Below are positions 26,784-36,190 of a DNA stretch of 64,000 nt, piece by piece. The position numbers were made by a program, and so were the translations under genes. Each line of letters opens with the position of its first letter. Within the stretch, counting starts at the first letter, position 1. Under the pieces are notes generated by a model. It was not told where the DNA came from and made no database searches. It saw only the letters and a program-made list of their open reading frames with translations. Source of the stretch: Clostridium thermarum (GTDB taxonomy: Bacteria > Bacillota > Clostridia > Clostridiales > Clostridiaceae); NCBI RefSeq assembly GCF_006351925.1, contig NZ_CP040924.1, positions 862,501 through 926,500 of the forward strand, in the 5' to 3' direction.

Positions 26784-27872
26784 ATGATTAAGAATAGAAA
26801 AATTACTGCCGTAACAATAGGACTTATACTGATGTTTTCAGTTACTACTGCCTATGCAGCTGGAAGGGTATATACCAATAAAAACCTTGATGATTTGAAG
26901 CAATATGTTGAAACAGATAGTGTCAATATGCAAATGGTAGACCTAGAGAAAAAAGCTATTGATAGCCAGTATAATGAAGCTTATAAGCAATTAATTGAGT
27001 ATAAGAAGCAGACTGCAATTCAACAAAATCAAGTAGATAGGTTATATTTTCAGATGGGGCAGTATCAGAAAAAACTAAAACAGCAGAAATTAGTTGAAAA
27101 GTATCAGCTTCAGGTTCAGTATTATAATATTTGCCTACTAATGAAACAGTTAACTTTAGCTGAAAGTGAACTTGAACTAATAAACAAACAAATAGAGGTA
27201 GAAGAAGAAAAGGTAAATCAAGGTTTAAGCACTCAGCTTATTGTAGATGAGTTAAAGAGCAGAAAAAAACTTATCTCTGATAATATAAGTAGCATTACAT
27301 ATACCATTGAACTCGGAAAAAGTGAGATGAAAGTAAAATTAAATGAAAATAAGGATGTTGTATTTGACCCGAATTTTATTATACCAACAGATGTGCAAGG
27401 AGAAGATACATACAGCTTAGATACTTTAATAGGTAAGTGCAAAGAAAACAATCTGCAATTGGCAGAAACCAATGCTAATATAGCCTTACAGTCAGTCTTA
27501 GCAAATACTATAAAGAGCTATGTAGGAGAGGCAGATTCATCTTTTATAGCCGTAAATACGGAACTATCAAAGTTGCTTTTAAATAAAGATACTCTTGATA
27601 AGGAGCTGAGCTTATATGTAGAACAGCAGTATAACTCATTTAGAGACAGTTTAAATAAATATGATTCAATGAAGCAAAGAAAAGGTATTTTGGATAGGCA
27701 ACTGACTGCAATTGACGAGCAGTATAATGCAGGACAAATAAGCTTATTGGAAAAGTTGAGTCAAAGGTATTCTGTTCTAAAGGAACTTCTTGATGTAGAT
27801 ACTGCTATAGTAGACAAGCTTAATGCTATCACCATAATGGAACTTGTAGAAAATGGGATACAATTGCAATAA
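26784..27872 (+). CDS. TolC-like exported helical protein
   Basis: 362 residues with a signal peptide (about 1-25, ending TAYAAG) and a long helical body. Two halves each carry TolC-type helix pairs: residues about 40-180 (LAESELELINKQIEVEEEKV, NQGLSTQLIVDELKSR) and about 210-350 (QQYNSFRDSLNKYDSMKQRK, EQYNAGQISLLEKLSQRYSV). The YNAGQISLLE motif is typical of TolC-family outer-membrane efflux proteins. No beta-barrel-like strand region is obvious between helices. Context with the exporter and HlyD gene is tight. In a Gram-positive it would sit outside the membrane; the role is unknown. The stop lies shortly before IS debris, yet the C-terminus looks complete. Confidence 0.82.
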   Translation: MIKNRKITAVTIGLILMFSVTTAYAAGRVYTNKNLDDLKQYVETDSVNMQMVDLEKKAIDSQYNEAYKQLIEYKKQTAIQQNQVDRLYFQMGQYQKKLKQQKLVEKYQLQVQYYNICLLMKQLTLAESELELINKQIEVEEEKVNQGLSTQLIVDELKSRKKLISDNISSITYTIELGKSEMKVKLNENKDVVFDPNFIIPTDVQGEDTYSLDTLIGKCKENNLQLAETNANIALQSVLANTIKSYVGEADSSFIAVNTELSKLLLNKDTLDKELSLYVEQQYNSFRDSLNKYDSMKQRKGILDRQLTAIDEQYNAGQISLLEKLSQRYSVLKELLDVDTAIVDKLNAITIMELVENGIQLQ

Positions 27873-27907
27873 AGGTTTGGTAGTGTAAAAAATTTATGAA
27901 AACGCAG

Positions 27908-28960
27908 TTGGATTGGGTTTCCATCTGTAACTAAGTTAAGATTTGTTGGTATGCTTTTAAGTTTGATAAGAACGTCATCAATAACTTTTATCGCTGTCAA
28001 AGTATCTCTGTTTGGAGAAACCCGGTAAGATAATATTATTTTCTTTACCGCATCAAAGAAAATATAGTGCCATTTGCCTTTAACTCTGATGTAGGTTTCA
28101 TCTCCACAGAAGCTGTCTGAAAGCTCGTAGGGATAGTTATCTACCAAAGGTTTAACGGCTAAGGATACCCAATCGCAGTAGTTTAATACTGTCTGATGAG
28201 ATATATCTAGTCCATGGATATCTTTCATCAAAGCTGCAGTTTTCCTGGCCGATAGGCCATAGTTAACATGGTAAGTCAGTATTAGACCTAAAGTGTGAGG
28301 AGTAACTCTAAGTCGGGATAGATTTACTCTAAATTCCTTATTGCTCTCTTTGCTTAAGGGCTTAAAGTCAAACTTAAAGGCTCTATATATGTACCTTAGC
28401 TTGAATTTCTCAGGATTGCTCTTATACTCTTGTTTCTCTTGTTTACTCATAGAAGATAACTTATCCTGATAGTAAGAGCAGTGGTTATTCTTGCACTTAT
28501 ATATATCAAAGCCATTTCTTTCTTTGATTTTTTCAAGGGTTTTTCCACAGTGCGGGCATTTTAGTATGACACTTTTAAGCTGTTTATTGGGTGTAAAGGA
28601 ATTCTTGCATATCTTGCATTGATATTGACCCTTACCACCATTATTGTCATATATGTAATTGTGCGGAGCACCACATACTACGCACACTATATCCTTTGAC
28701 ACAGGAACTTTGCCCTTTCTTGGTTTTACCGGTGATAGTTCCTTTCCGTGATTAGTTTTATATTCTTCAAGAAGCTGTTTATAATCAAGCTTCTCTGGAG
28801 TTTCAAATATAGGAGGTTTGTCCACTACAAGCTTACGATATTCCTTTCTAACCGGTTCATCGTACCTGTAGCTGAACTTCTTAACAAACAATATGTTTAC
28901 CAATAAAATCAATAAGTTGTGCAGATACACTATATACTGCACCAAAAATTTATTAACCAT
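27908..28960 (-). pseudogene. Zinc-ribbon DDE transposase, 3' truncated
   Basis: Transposase with two N-terminal zinc ribbons (CVVCGAPHNY, CKICKNSF; then CPHCGKTLEK, CKNNHCSYY), a helix-turn-helix region (LSARKTAALMKDIHGLDISH) and a DDE-type core similar to IS6/IS240-like enzymes (FCGDETYIRVKGKWHYIFFD, LVTDGNPI). Family similarity stops at the second aspartate near 27910; the third acidic residue and C-terminal end are lost. The frame runs on by chance across the 3' end of the TolC-like gene. Nonfunctional. Confidence 0.82.
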
Positions 28961-29097
28961 GATGATAGCTTGCTCCTTTCTTAGGTTACTTTTCTTTGTT
29001 TGTGCAACTCAAAGATACCTAATCTTTAGGGGGATGCAAGTCATCTATATAAATTATTCAAAATCAAAGAGTTTATTCAAAAGTTACGTAGTAACTT

Positions 29098-29589
29098 TTG
29101 ACAATACCTAAAATTAAAGAGGGGGATCTGGATTTTAATGTAGATATAGATTCAGATGATGAGATTGGTGAGCTAGGCATAGCTTTTAATGACATGAGAA
29201 CTCCAATTACGGCTATAAAGGGTTACGTGGAAGGCATAAGGGATGGGGTTGCAGACACCCCGGAGAAAATGAATAAGTATATAAATACCATATACAAGAA
29301 GGCAGTGGCTGCGGATAAATTAATAGATGAGTTATTCCTGTATTCCAAGCTGGATTTGAGTAAGCTGGAATTCAATTTCAATGATATTAATATAGTTAAG
29401 TGTTTGATTGATTGCATGGAAGAGCTCCAGTTTGATTTGGAGAAGAGAGGGATGACTATAAGCTTTAACGGGGCAGACTACAAGGATATAATAGTAAGGG
29501 TTGATGTTCAGCAGCTAAAGAGAGTTATAATTAATTATAATAAAAGATTTTTCTCATCTTCACTGAGAAAAATCTTCATTCATTCTTGA
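29098..29589 (+). pseudogene. Sensor histidine kinase remnant lacking the H-box and ATPase domain
   Basis: Fragments of a two-component kinase. A HAMP-like segment (KEGDLDFNVDIDSDDEIGEL, AFNDM) is joined directly to RTPITAIKGYVEGIRDGVAD, so the phosphoacceptor block (SHDL) expected just before it is deleted. The rest of HisKA and the start of the ATPase domain follow (DELFLYSKLDLSKLEFNF, VDVQQLKRVIIN), and then the frame leaves the family near 29540 at a terminator. The N-terminal sensor part is missing, lost towards the IS fragment. It cannot act as a kinase. Confidence 0.82.
29544..29576 (-). terminator. Terminator of metA
   Basis: Perfect 13-bp arms AAGATTTTTCTCA and TGAGAAAAATCTT around a 7-base loop, followed on the minus strand by TTATTATAA. 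It also marks the end of the kinase remnant. Confidence 0.7.
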
Positions 29590-29596
29590 CATTTAA

Positions 29597-30502
29597 TTAT
29601 AATAAGTAAGGCGTTTCTTGATATACATAGTAATTCAGCCAGTTTGAAAACAGCAGATTAGCATGACCGCGCCAGTTTACAATTGGTGCTTTTGTTGGAT
29701 CATCTTCCGGGAAGTAGTTTTTAGGTATTGTTATATCCAAGCCCTTGGATATATCTCTGTCATACTCCCACTTTAAGGAGTTGGCATCGTATTCGGAATG
29801 GCCCATGACGAAGATCTGCTTTCCATCCTTTGAAGCAACTATGTGAACACCGCTCTCTTCTGATTCTGTCAATATAAGTAGTTCAGATATTTTTGCTATG
29901 TCTTCTTTTCTCACTTCGGTGTGTCTTGAATGCGGCGCATAGAATACATCATCAAAGCCCCTGACCAGCTTTTCATTTCGATAATTGATCCTGTGGGGAA
30001 AAACCCCAAACATCTTTTCCGAGAGAGGATATTTAGCTATATTATAGTGATAGTATAAACCGGCTTGAGCTGCCCAGCAAATGTGAAAGGTAGAGGTTAT
30101 GTTCGTCTTGCTCCATTCCATAATGGCTGCTAACTCTTCCCAATAGTCTACTTCCTCAAAGGCCATCTGCTCTACCGGAGCACCGGTAATAATAAGCCCA
30201 TCAAACTTCTTATCCTTTACCTCGTTGAAGGTACTATAAAAGGTTATAAGATGTTCCTCCGGGGTATGTTTTGACTTGTAGCTTTCCTGATAAAGCAGGG
30301 TTATTTCCACCTGAAGCGGTGTATTACCCAAAAGCCTCAGCAACTGGTTTTCTGTAGTAACCTTTATAGGCATAAGGTTTAATATAGCTATTTTTAAAGG
30401 TCTGATATCTTGATGATAAGCCCTGTCTTCATCCATAACAAAAATATTCTCACTGTTTAATAATTCTTTAGCAGGTAAATTGTTTGGTATCTTAATTGGC
30501 AT
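29597..30502 (-). CDS. metA: Homoserine O-acetyltransferase (MetA family)
   Basis: Acylates homoserine in methionine synthesis. Family residues are visible: catalytic Cys in [10 protein letters not shown], the His/Glu pair in MGHSEYD, and the substrate-specificity position in TGAPVEQM, where Glu follows APV as in acetyl-CoA-using MetA enzymes, while succinyl-CoA enzymes have Gly. Acetyl-CoA is therefore the likely donor. The length is 301 residues as usual. The ATG at 30502 lies behind GGAGGGAAG. It is controlled by a SAM-I riboswitch 140-280 bases upstream, so it is expressed when SAM is low. Confidence 0.95.
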   Translation of the reverse strand: MPIKIPNNLPAKELLNSENIFVMDEDRAYHQDIRPLKIAILNLMPIKVTTENQLLRLLGNTPLQVEITLLYQESYKSKHTPEEHLITFYSTFNEVKDKKFDGLIITGAPVEQMAFEEVDYWEELAAIMEWSKTNITSTFHICWAAQAGLYYHYNIAKYPLSEKMFGVFPHRINYRNEKLVRGFDDVFYAPHSRHTEVRKEDIAKISELLILTESEESGVHIVASKDGKQIFVMGHSEYDANSLKWEYDRDISKGLDITIPKNYFPEDDPTKAPIVNWRGHANLLFSNWLNYYVYQETPYLL

Positions 30503-30643
30503 ATAACTTCCCTCCACTTGATCTAAATTATGTATTTATGGGCGTTGAGAACTGCCATATGATCATTCATTATAAAAGCCCCCTTTTTATTTGAAATTTA
30601 AAATTATAAGAAAAACTTTTCCCCAAGTTATGTTTTTCTTCAT

Positions 30644-30670
30644 TAAAAAAACCTCTTCAGATAGAAGAGG
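30644..30670 (-). terminator. Riboswitch-controlled terminator of metA
   Basis: CCTCTTC TATCT GAAGAGG followed by seven T on the minus strand. It is the expression platform of the SAM riboswitch: its 5' side can pair with the riboswitch 3' segment (GATAGAAG). Confidence 0.85.
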
Positions 30671-30679
30671 TCAATAAAC

Positions 30680-30782
30680 ATGGCGCTTCTATCTTTCAGC
30701 TAACTGCTGCTGGAATTAGCACCTTGCTTATACAGGTTGCCGGGTTTCATAGGGCCAGTCCCTCCACCACTCTTGATAGACT
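30680..30782 (-). ncRNA. SAM-I (S-box) riboswitch
   Basis: On the minus strand the S-box core is plain: ATCAAGAGTGGTGGAGGGA, then CTGGCCCTATGAAACCCGGC (kink-turn and binding core), AAGGTGCTAATTCC, and the closing GAAAGATAGAAG, which pairs with TCTATC at the 5' end. It is followed by a terminator and then metA. Binding of S-adenosylmethionine should end transcription before metA. Confidence 0.96.
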
Positions 30783-30888
30783 AAAATATTTGGTTTTATA
30801 TGTATATTACATGAACATATATTGTTTGTCAATACAATTATTTTAATGAATAATCAGTTATTGAGGTTGGAGCTGTTTCATATTTGAA

Positions 30889-30912
30889 AAAATTGCGTTA
30901 ATACGCAATTTT
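30889..30912. terminator. Hairpin in the metA-31073 intergenic region
   Basis: AAAATTGCGT TAAT ACGCAATTTT followed by CTTTTATT. It has no gene directly upstream. The remaining part of 30783-31072 shows no gene. Confidence 0.45.
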
Positions 30913-31072
30913 CTTTTATTCCTGACAAATAAGCTTATTTTCCATATAAAGTTTGGTACTTTAGGTCGCATGGAAAATATTGAAAAATGAGCAAAGTTTA
31001 TGATAAAATTGTCCTACAGATAATTACTTATATTGTTGTTAAGTGATAATTTATTTGTAGGGAGTGATACAT

Positions 31073-31612
31073 ATGACAAGAAGATATTACATTATATTCC
31101 TTGTGATATCTCTCATAATCACCATAGCTACTGCTTCTATAAAATTGTCCCAAAATAGAGTTATGGCCATTTCTGGTAAAGCTTATAATGCTGAAAACAT
31201 AGATCAATTGATTGAGGAATCTCCAATGATAATTGTTGGCGAGGTAATAGGCAAGAAGGATAGTGTAAAGGAAAAAAGGATAAATTATAAAGTGTCAGAA
31301 GTTAAGGTTCTTGAAATATTGAAAGGAAATATATTGCTGGATAGTGAATCTGTAAACGTTATTCAAATGGATATTGCACAAGACCCTGCTGTTAAAGAGG
31401 GAGAGAAGGTTTTGCTGTTTCTGGAAACCTATAAGGGACAGGGATACAAGGACGGTTATGTATGTGTAGGCTTAAGCCAAGGTTATTATAGAATAAAAAA
31501 TGACAAGCTTGAACCCTCTGGAACTCTTTCATATTCCTTTAAAAAGAGTATAGAGGATAAGCAGAATATTGTAGAATATATAAGGTTACAGGCAGCTGTA
31601 GCTTTAGAGTAA
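31073..31612 (+). CDS. Hypothetical exported or membrane-anchored protein
   Basis: No named family recognised. The ATG at 31073 is preferred over a GTG at 31064 because TAGGGAG gives proper spacing. One hydrophobic N-terminal segment (about residues 6-22) is a signal peptide or anchor. The rest, about 155 residues, is beta-rich with segments IDQLIEESPMIIVGEVIG, VKVLEILKGN and KVLLFLETYKG, a layout common in small Firmicute exported proteins that start with an 'IVVGEV' strand. A strong terminator follows. Function unknown. Confidence 0.75.
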   Translation: MTRRYYIIFLVISLIITIATASIKLSQNRVMAISGKAYNAENIDQLIEESPMIIVGEVIGKKDSVKEKRINYKVSEVKVLEILKGNILLDSESVNVIQMDIAQDPAVKEGEKVLLFLETYKGQGYKDGYVCVGLSQGYYRIKNDKLEPSGTLSYSFKKSIEDKQNIVEYIRLQAAVALE

Positions 31613-31632
31613 GATGAATATTTTGTTATGGA

Positions 31633-31670
31633 TGAAAATGCTAAAGATTTTTGGCATTTTCATTTTTTTT
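31633..31670 (+). terminator. Hairpin terminator
   Basis: TGAAAATGC and GCATTTTCA pair and are followed by eight T. Confidence 0.8.
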
Positions 31671-31767
31671 ATAATGTTAAGGAATCATTCTTTAGTATAG
31701 AAAACATAAAGAATAATCATTATAAAGAATAGAAATATAAGAATAAAAGAAATTTAGATAATTGTTA

Positions 31768-31796
31768 TTGACAAATTTTTGCTTTACACATATAAT
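31768..31796 (+). promoter_or_regulatory. Sigma-A promoter of cysK
   Basis: Perfect TTGACA (31768-31773) and TATAAT (31791-31796) with a 17-base spacer. A short dyad-like element, AAACCAATAGGAATT, lies near 31817-31831 between promoter and start and could be an operator. Confidence 0.85.
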
Positions 31797-31871
31797 AGTA
31801 TCATAGAATACATAGTAAACCAATAGGAATTATACAATGTTTATATATAATATGATTTAGGAGGAATAAAA

Positions 31872-32807
31872 ATGGCAAAGATAGCAAAGAATTTAACAGA
31901 CTTAATAGGCAATACACCACTATTAGAATTAACATCTTACAACAGAAAAAAGGGACTAGGTGCTGAAGTCGTTGCAAAGCTTGAATATTTTAACCCTGCC
32001 GGTTCAGTTAAGGATAGAATTGCCTTTGCAATGATTACCGCTGCAGAGAAAAAGGGACTTATTAAGGAAGGTACTGTAATTATTGAGCCAACTAGCGGAA
32101 ATACTGGAATAGGTTTAGCTTTTGTATCAGCAGCTAAGGGATATAGACTAATATTGACAATGCCAGAAACAATGAGCATTGAAAGAAGAAAACTCTTAAA
32201 GGCCTTGGGAGCAGAATTGGTTTTAACTCCTGGTTCTGAAGGTATGAAGGGAGCAATACAAAAGGCCCAAGAATTAGCAGCAGAAATACCTAACGCCTTT
32301 ATCCCACAACAATTTGCTAACCCAGCAAATCCTGAAATACACAGAAATACAACTGCACAGGAAATATTGAGAGATACCGATGGCAAGGTTGACATTTTTG
32401 TGGCAGGAGTAGGTACCGGCGGTACTGTAACAGGTGTTGGTGAAGTATTAAAGGCTGCAAATCCTAATGTTAAAATAGTAGCAGTTGAACCATTTGACTC
32501 ACCGGTACTATCAGGAGGCAAGCCAGGTCCTCATAAGATACAGGGAATTGGTGCAGGGTTCGTACCAGATATATTGAACACCGAAGTTATTGATGAAATT
32601 ATTAAGGTTAAGAATGAAGATGCCTTTGAAACTTCAAGAGAAGTAGCAAAAGCAGAAGGATTATTAGTTGGAATATCCTCTGGTGCAGCACTTTATGCAG
32701 CAACTGAATTGGCTAAGAGGGAAGAAAACAAGGGTAAGAGAATAGTTGTATTATTACCAGACACCGGTGAAAGATACTTATCAACAGTATTATTTGGTGA
32801 TAATTAA
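31872..32807 (+). CDS. cysK: Cysteine synthase A
   Basis: PLP enzyme that makes cysteine from O-acetylserine and sulfide. The PLP lysine is in NPAGSVKDR, the phosphate-binding or substrate loops are TSGNTG and GTGGTVTG, and the late serine region is GISSGAAL. At 311 residues it is of normal length. It has a consensus sigma-A promoter 75 bases upstream and AGGAGG before the ATG; a strong terminator follows, so it is transcribed alone. Sulfur genes larE, nifS and thiI come next on the same strand, and metA lies upstream on the other strand. Confidence 0.97.
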   Translation: MAKIAKNLTDLIGNTPLLELTSYNRKKGLGAEVVAKLEYFNPAGSVKDRIAFAMITAAEKKGLIKEGTVIIEPTSGNTGIGLAFVSAAKGYRLILTMPETMSIERRKLLKALGAELVLTPGSEGMKGAIQKAQELAAEIPNAFIPQQFANPANPEIHRNTTAQEILRDTDGKVDIFVAGVGTGGTVTGVGEVLKAANPNVKIVAVEPFDSPVLSGGKPGPHKIQGIGAGFVPDILNTEVIDEIIKVKNEDAFETSREVAKAEGLLVGISSGAALYAATELAKREENKGKRIVVLLPDTGERYLSTVLFGDN

Positions 32808-32826
32808 CAGATATTATATATGGTAC

Positions 32827-32858
32827 AAAGGAATTCTACATTGCCAGAATTCCTTTTT
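32827..32858 (+). terminator. Hairpin terminator of cysK
   Basis: Perfect arms AAAGGAATTCT and AGAATTCCTTT around 8 bases, then T-rich sequence. Confidence 0.88.
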
Positions 32859-33002
32859 ATTTTGTTTTGCAAGAAAAGGATTCAAGACTGTTGTTTGAAT
32901 TGCATTATTTGATATAATAAGTTAGATGAGACTCGATATTTGGTAAGACAGTTTATGGTAGTTTAATGAATAATTTAGGATTAAATAAATGGGGGAATAG
33001 AA

Positions 33003-33827
33003 TTGAGTGAATCAGATGTAAAATTAGAGCAATTAAAAAGTATATTAAGAGATATGGGAAGTGCTGCTCTTGCTTATTCAGGAGGTGTGGACAGTACTTT
33101 TTTACTCACAGTGGCAAAGGAAGTGCTTGGGGACAAGATTATTGCAATAACCGCAAGATCCTCGACCTATCCGGAAAGAGAGTTTAATGAGGCTTGTCAA
33201 TACATAGAAAAATTAGGAGTAAAACATATTGTTATCTATTCTGAAGAGTTAGATATAGAAGGTTTTTCAAAGAATCCAAAAGATAGATGCTATTATTGTA
33301 AAAAAGAATTGATGACTCAAGTTAAAAATATTGCAGAAAAGCATAGTATAAATGTACTTTTGGACGGAAGTAACTATGACGACTTAGGTGACTACAGACC
33401 TGGTATGAAGGCCGCAAAGGAAATGGGTGTAAGAAGCCCCTTGAAAGAGGCCATGTTCACAAAAAAAGATATTCGTCAGTTGTCAAAGATAATGGGGGTA
33501 CCTAGTTGGAATAAACCTTCCTTTGCATGTCTTGCTTCAAGATTCCCCTATGGACATGAGATAACAAGAGAGAAACTCAAAATGGTAGAAGATGCTGAAC
33601 AGTATCTGATAGATTTGGGCTTTAGACAGCTAAGAGTAAGACATCATGAAGAAATAGCAAGAATAGAGGTAAGCCCGGAGGAAATGCTGAAACTTTTCGA
33701 TTTGGAGCTTATGGATAAGATAGTAAAGAGGCTTAAGGACATAGGCTTCAAATATGTAACAATGGATATGCAGGGCTATAGAACGGGAAGTATGAATGAG
33801 GTTCTGCAATTGGACAATAATAAATAA
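33003..33827 (+). CDS. larE: ATP-dependent sacrificial sulfur transferase LarE
   Basis: PP-loop enzyme that activates the nickel-pincer precursor and donates sulfur, in known cases from its own cysteine. The PP-loop is YSGGVDSTFL (about residues 22-31). RCYYCKKEL and the sulfur-donor region SFACLASRFPYG are present, and the C-terminal part ends with YRTGSMNE. Start is TTG behind GGGGGA. No larA, larB or larC lies in the window. Its place before nifS and thiI, both sulfur carriers, suggests that sulfur resupply could be local; that is inference. Confidence 0.9.
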   Translation: MSESDVKLEQLKSILRDMGSAALAYSGGVDSTFLLTVAKEVLGDKIIAITARSSTYPEREFNEACQYIEKLGVKHIVIYSEELDIEGFSKNPKDRCYYCKKELMTQVKNIAEKHSINVLLDGSNYDDLGDYRPGMKAAKEMGVRSPLKEAMFTKKDIRQLSKIMGVPSWNKPSFACLASRFPYGHEITREKLKMVEDAEQYLIDLGFRQLRVRHHEEIARIEVSPEEMLKLFDLELMDKIVKRLKDIGFKYVTMDMQGYRTGSMNEVLQLDNNK

Positions 33828-33878
33828 CTAAGAATTAATAATTATTCAATATTCATCACATTATAAGGAAGTGGTTAT

Positions 33879-35012
33879 ATGCTTGTGTATTTTGACAATG
33901 GTGCTACCACCAAGCCCTATGAGGAAGTAATCGAAGCTGTGGCGGATACTATGAGAAACAATTTTGGAAATCCTTCTTCTGCTCATGGTATCGGGCTGAA
34001 GGCAGAGAAAAAACTAAAGGATGCAAGAGAAAGGGCTGCAAAGACACTGAACTGCAGTCCGGAGGAAATAATTTTTACTTCCGGCGGCAGTGAAAGCAAT
34101 AACTTTCTAATAAAGGGCTTTACAGCTCCCGGTGCCCATGTAATAACCTCTGTAATTGAGCATCCCAGTGTGCTGAATACATTAAAAGATTTAGAAGGGT
34201 CAGGTATAAAGGTAACATATTTAGGTGTGGACAGTGACGGAAGAATATCTCTTGAGGAACTTAAAAATAGCTTGAATAACGATACAAGGCTTATAACTAT
34301 AATGCATGTAAACAATGAAATTGGTGTAGTCCAGGATCTTGAGGCCATAGGTAAATTGATAAAAGAAAATAGTCCCAGGGTTAAATTTCATGTTGATGCC
34401 GTACAAGGTTATGGAAAGCTCAAAATAGATGTGAAAAAGGCTCAAATTGATCTGCTTTCTGTCAGTGGACATAAAATACACGGGCCAAGAGGGGTAGGAT
34501 TTTCATACATTAAGAAAGGATTATCCCCAAAGGCACTTATTAGTGGAGGAGGCCAGGAAAGGAACTTCCGTTCAGGTACAGAAAATCTTCCGGGGATTGC
34601 AGGTTTTGTAGAGGCGGCAGAGAAGGTTCATACTAACCTTTATGACAACTACAACAAAGTAATGGGATTGAAAGAATATTTTATAGAGAGACTTGGAAAT
34701 ATAAAAGGGATAAGGATAAATAGTCCCAATACAGAGCACTTTTCTCCATATATTTTAAGTGTTAGCTTCCCAGGTATAAGAGGGGAAGTTCTGCTTCATC
34801 TATTGGAGGAAAAAGGCGTGTATGTTTCTACCGGGTCTGCCTGCTCCTCAAAGGGGCATGGAGATAGCCACGTATTGAAGGCTATCGGACTTAAAACTGA
34901 GGAGCTAAAGGGAACCATAAGGTTTAGCTTTAGTGAGTTCAACTCAAAAGAAGAAGTAGATTATACCATTGAGGTATTGGAAAAAAGTTTAAAGTTTTTA
35001 AGGAGAAATTAG
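33879..35012 (+). CDS. Cysteine desulfurase (NifS/IscS-like)
   Basis: PLP enzyme that takes sulfur from cysteine and passes a persulfide to acceptors. The N-terminal signature is YFDNGATTKPYEEV, the PLP lysine is in SVSGHKIHGPRGVGF, and the active cysteine is in STGSACSSKG, within the longer loop typical of class I desulfurases. At 377 residues it is of normal length. thiI starts one base after the stop, so translation is coupled and it is the likely sulfur source for tRNA thiolation. AAGGAAGTGG precedes the ATG. Confidence 0.93.
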   Translation: MLVYFDNGATTKPYEEVIEAVADTMRNNFGNPSSAHGIGLKAEKKLKDARERAAKTLNCSPEEIIFTSGGSESNNFLIKGFTAPGAHVITSVIEHPSVLNTLKDLEGSGIKVTYLGVDSDGRISLEELKNSLNNDTRLITIMHVNNEIGVVQDLEAIGKLIKENSPRVKFHVDAVQGYGKLKIDVKKAQIDLLSVSGHKIHGPRGVGFSYIKKGLSPKALISGGGQERNFRSGTENLPGIAGFVEAAEKVHTNLYDNYNKVMGLKEYFIERLGNIKGIRINSPNTEHFSPYILSVSFPGIRGEVLLHLLEEKGVYVSTGSACSSKGHGDSHVLKAIGLKTEELKGTIRFSFSEFNSKEEVDYTIEVLEKSLKFLRRN

Positions 35013-35013
35013 G

Positions 35014-36159
35014 ATGAGAAAACTATTACTGATTAAGTATTCATCAGAAATATTTTTAAAAGGACTAAACAGAAGCAGCTTTGAAAGAAAGCTTAAAAGC
35101 AATATAGCAGCAGTGCTCAAGGGCAGTCAATATGAATTCATATCTGACCAGGGAAGATGGTTCATCTACAGTGAAAATCTAGATGAAGTTGTGGAGAAGG
35201 TTAGAAGAGTATTTGGTGTGGAAGAGGTATGTATTGTTACGGAAGTTGAGCCAACTATGGAGGCTATAGGTGCTCAGGCAATAAAGGAAGCAGAAGACTT
35301 TGGGAATGCTACTTTCAAAGTTGAAAGCAACAGAGCAAATAAAGCCTTTCCGCTGAACTCCATGGAACTTAGCCGTGAAGTAGGAGCAATAGTACTAAGA
35401 AATGTGAAGGGATTAAAGGTAGATGTACATAAACCACAAAGAGTATTAAATGTTGAAGTCAGAGAACGTGCCTATGTATATTCAAAAAGAATAAAGGCTG
35501 TAGGAGGCCTGCCCTATGGCATGGACGGCAGTACCATGCTCATGCTATCTGGGGGCATAGATTCACCGGTGGCAGGCTACATGATGGCACGAAGAGGTGT
35601 AGAACTAAGCTGCATATACTTCCATAGCCATCCTTACACCAGTGAAAGAGCTAAGGAAAAGGTAAAGGACTTAGCAAGAATATTAAAGGGTTATACCGGA
35701 CATATCACTCTCTACGTTGCTCCCTTCACTGATATCCAAATGGCCATAATAGATAAATGTCCGGAAAACGAACTGACTATTATAATGAGAAGATTTATGA
35801 TGAGACTTGCCTGTGCAGTGGCCGAGAAATATAACATTAATTCCGTAACCACCGGCGAAAGTATCGGACAGGTAGCCAGTCAGACTATGGAAGGCCTTAT
35901 GGTAAGTAACGACGTTGCTGACAGACCGGTGTTCAGACCTTTAATAGCTACTGATAAGACAGATATAATGGAGATTTCAAGGCAGATTGGAACCTATGAA
36001 ACCTCAATCCTGCCCTACGAAGATTGCTGTACAATATTTGTACCAAAACATCCAAAGACTAGACCAAGAGTTGACCTCATAAGAAACTCAGAAAGTGTAT
36101 TGGACATCGAAAAGCTAGTCCAAGACGCTATTGACAATATGGAAGTTTACAACTTATAA
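35014..36159 (+). CDS. thiI: tRNA 4-thiouridine synthase
   Basis: Makes 4-thiouridine in tRNA and may feed thiazole synthesis. The N-terminal ferredoxin-like and THUMP domains cover about 1-165. The PP-loop ATPase domain starts with LMLSGGIDSPVAGYMM, with GESIGQVASQT and ILPYEDCCTIFVPKHP later. At 381 residues it lacks the C-terminal rhodanese domain of E. coli ThiI, as is usual in Firmicutes, where a dedicated NifS (here the preceding gene) supplies sulfur. AGGAG is at the end of the previous gene. A strong terminator follows. Confidence 0.95.
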   Translation: MRKLLLIKYSSEIFLKGLNRSSFERKLKSNIAAVLKGSQYEFISDQGRWFIYSENLDEVVEKVRRVFGVEEVCIVTEVEPTMEAIGAQAIKEAEDFGNATFKVESNRANKAFPLNSMELSREVGAIVLRNVKGLKVDVHKPQRVLNVEVRERAYVYSKRIKAVGGLPYGMDGSTMLMLSGGIDSPVAGYMMARRGVELSCIYFHSHPYTSERAKEKVKDLARILKGYTGHITLYVAPFTDIQMAIIDKCPENELTIIMRRFMMRLACAVAEKYNINSVTTGESIGQVASQTMEGLMVSNDVADRPVFRPLIATDKTDIMEISRQIGTYETSILPYEDCCTIFVPKHPKTRPRVDLIRNSESVLDIEKLVQDAIDNMEVYNL

Positions 36160-36190
36160 AAAAACTAAGGCCATAGTCTTAGTTTTTTTA
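36158..36190 (+). terminator. Hairpin terminator of the larE-nifS-thiI run
   Basis: AAAAAAACTAAG and CTTAGTTTTTTT pair around GCCATAGT. Confidence 0.85.

Noticed and set aside
27761..27907. Extension of the transposase frame across the TolC-like gene
   Set aside because: Family similarity ends near 27910; the rest is antisense to a real gene.
31937..32521. 194-residue open frame opposite cysK
   Set aside because: Mirror of a strongly conserved gene, with no similarity to known proteins and no ribosome binding site.
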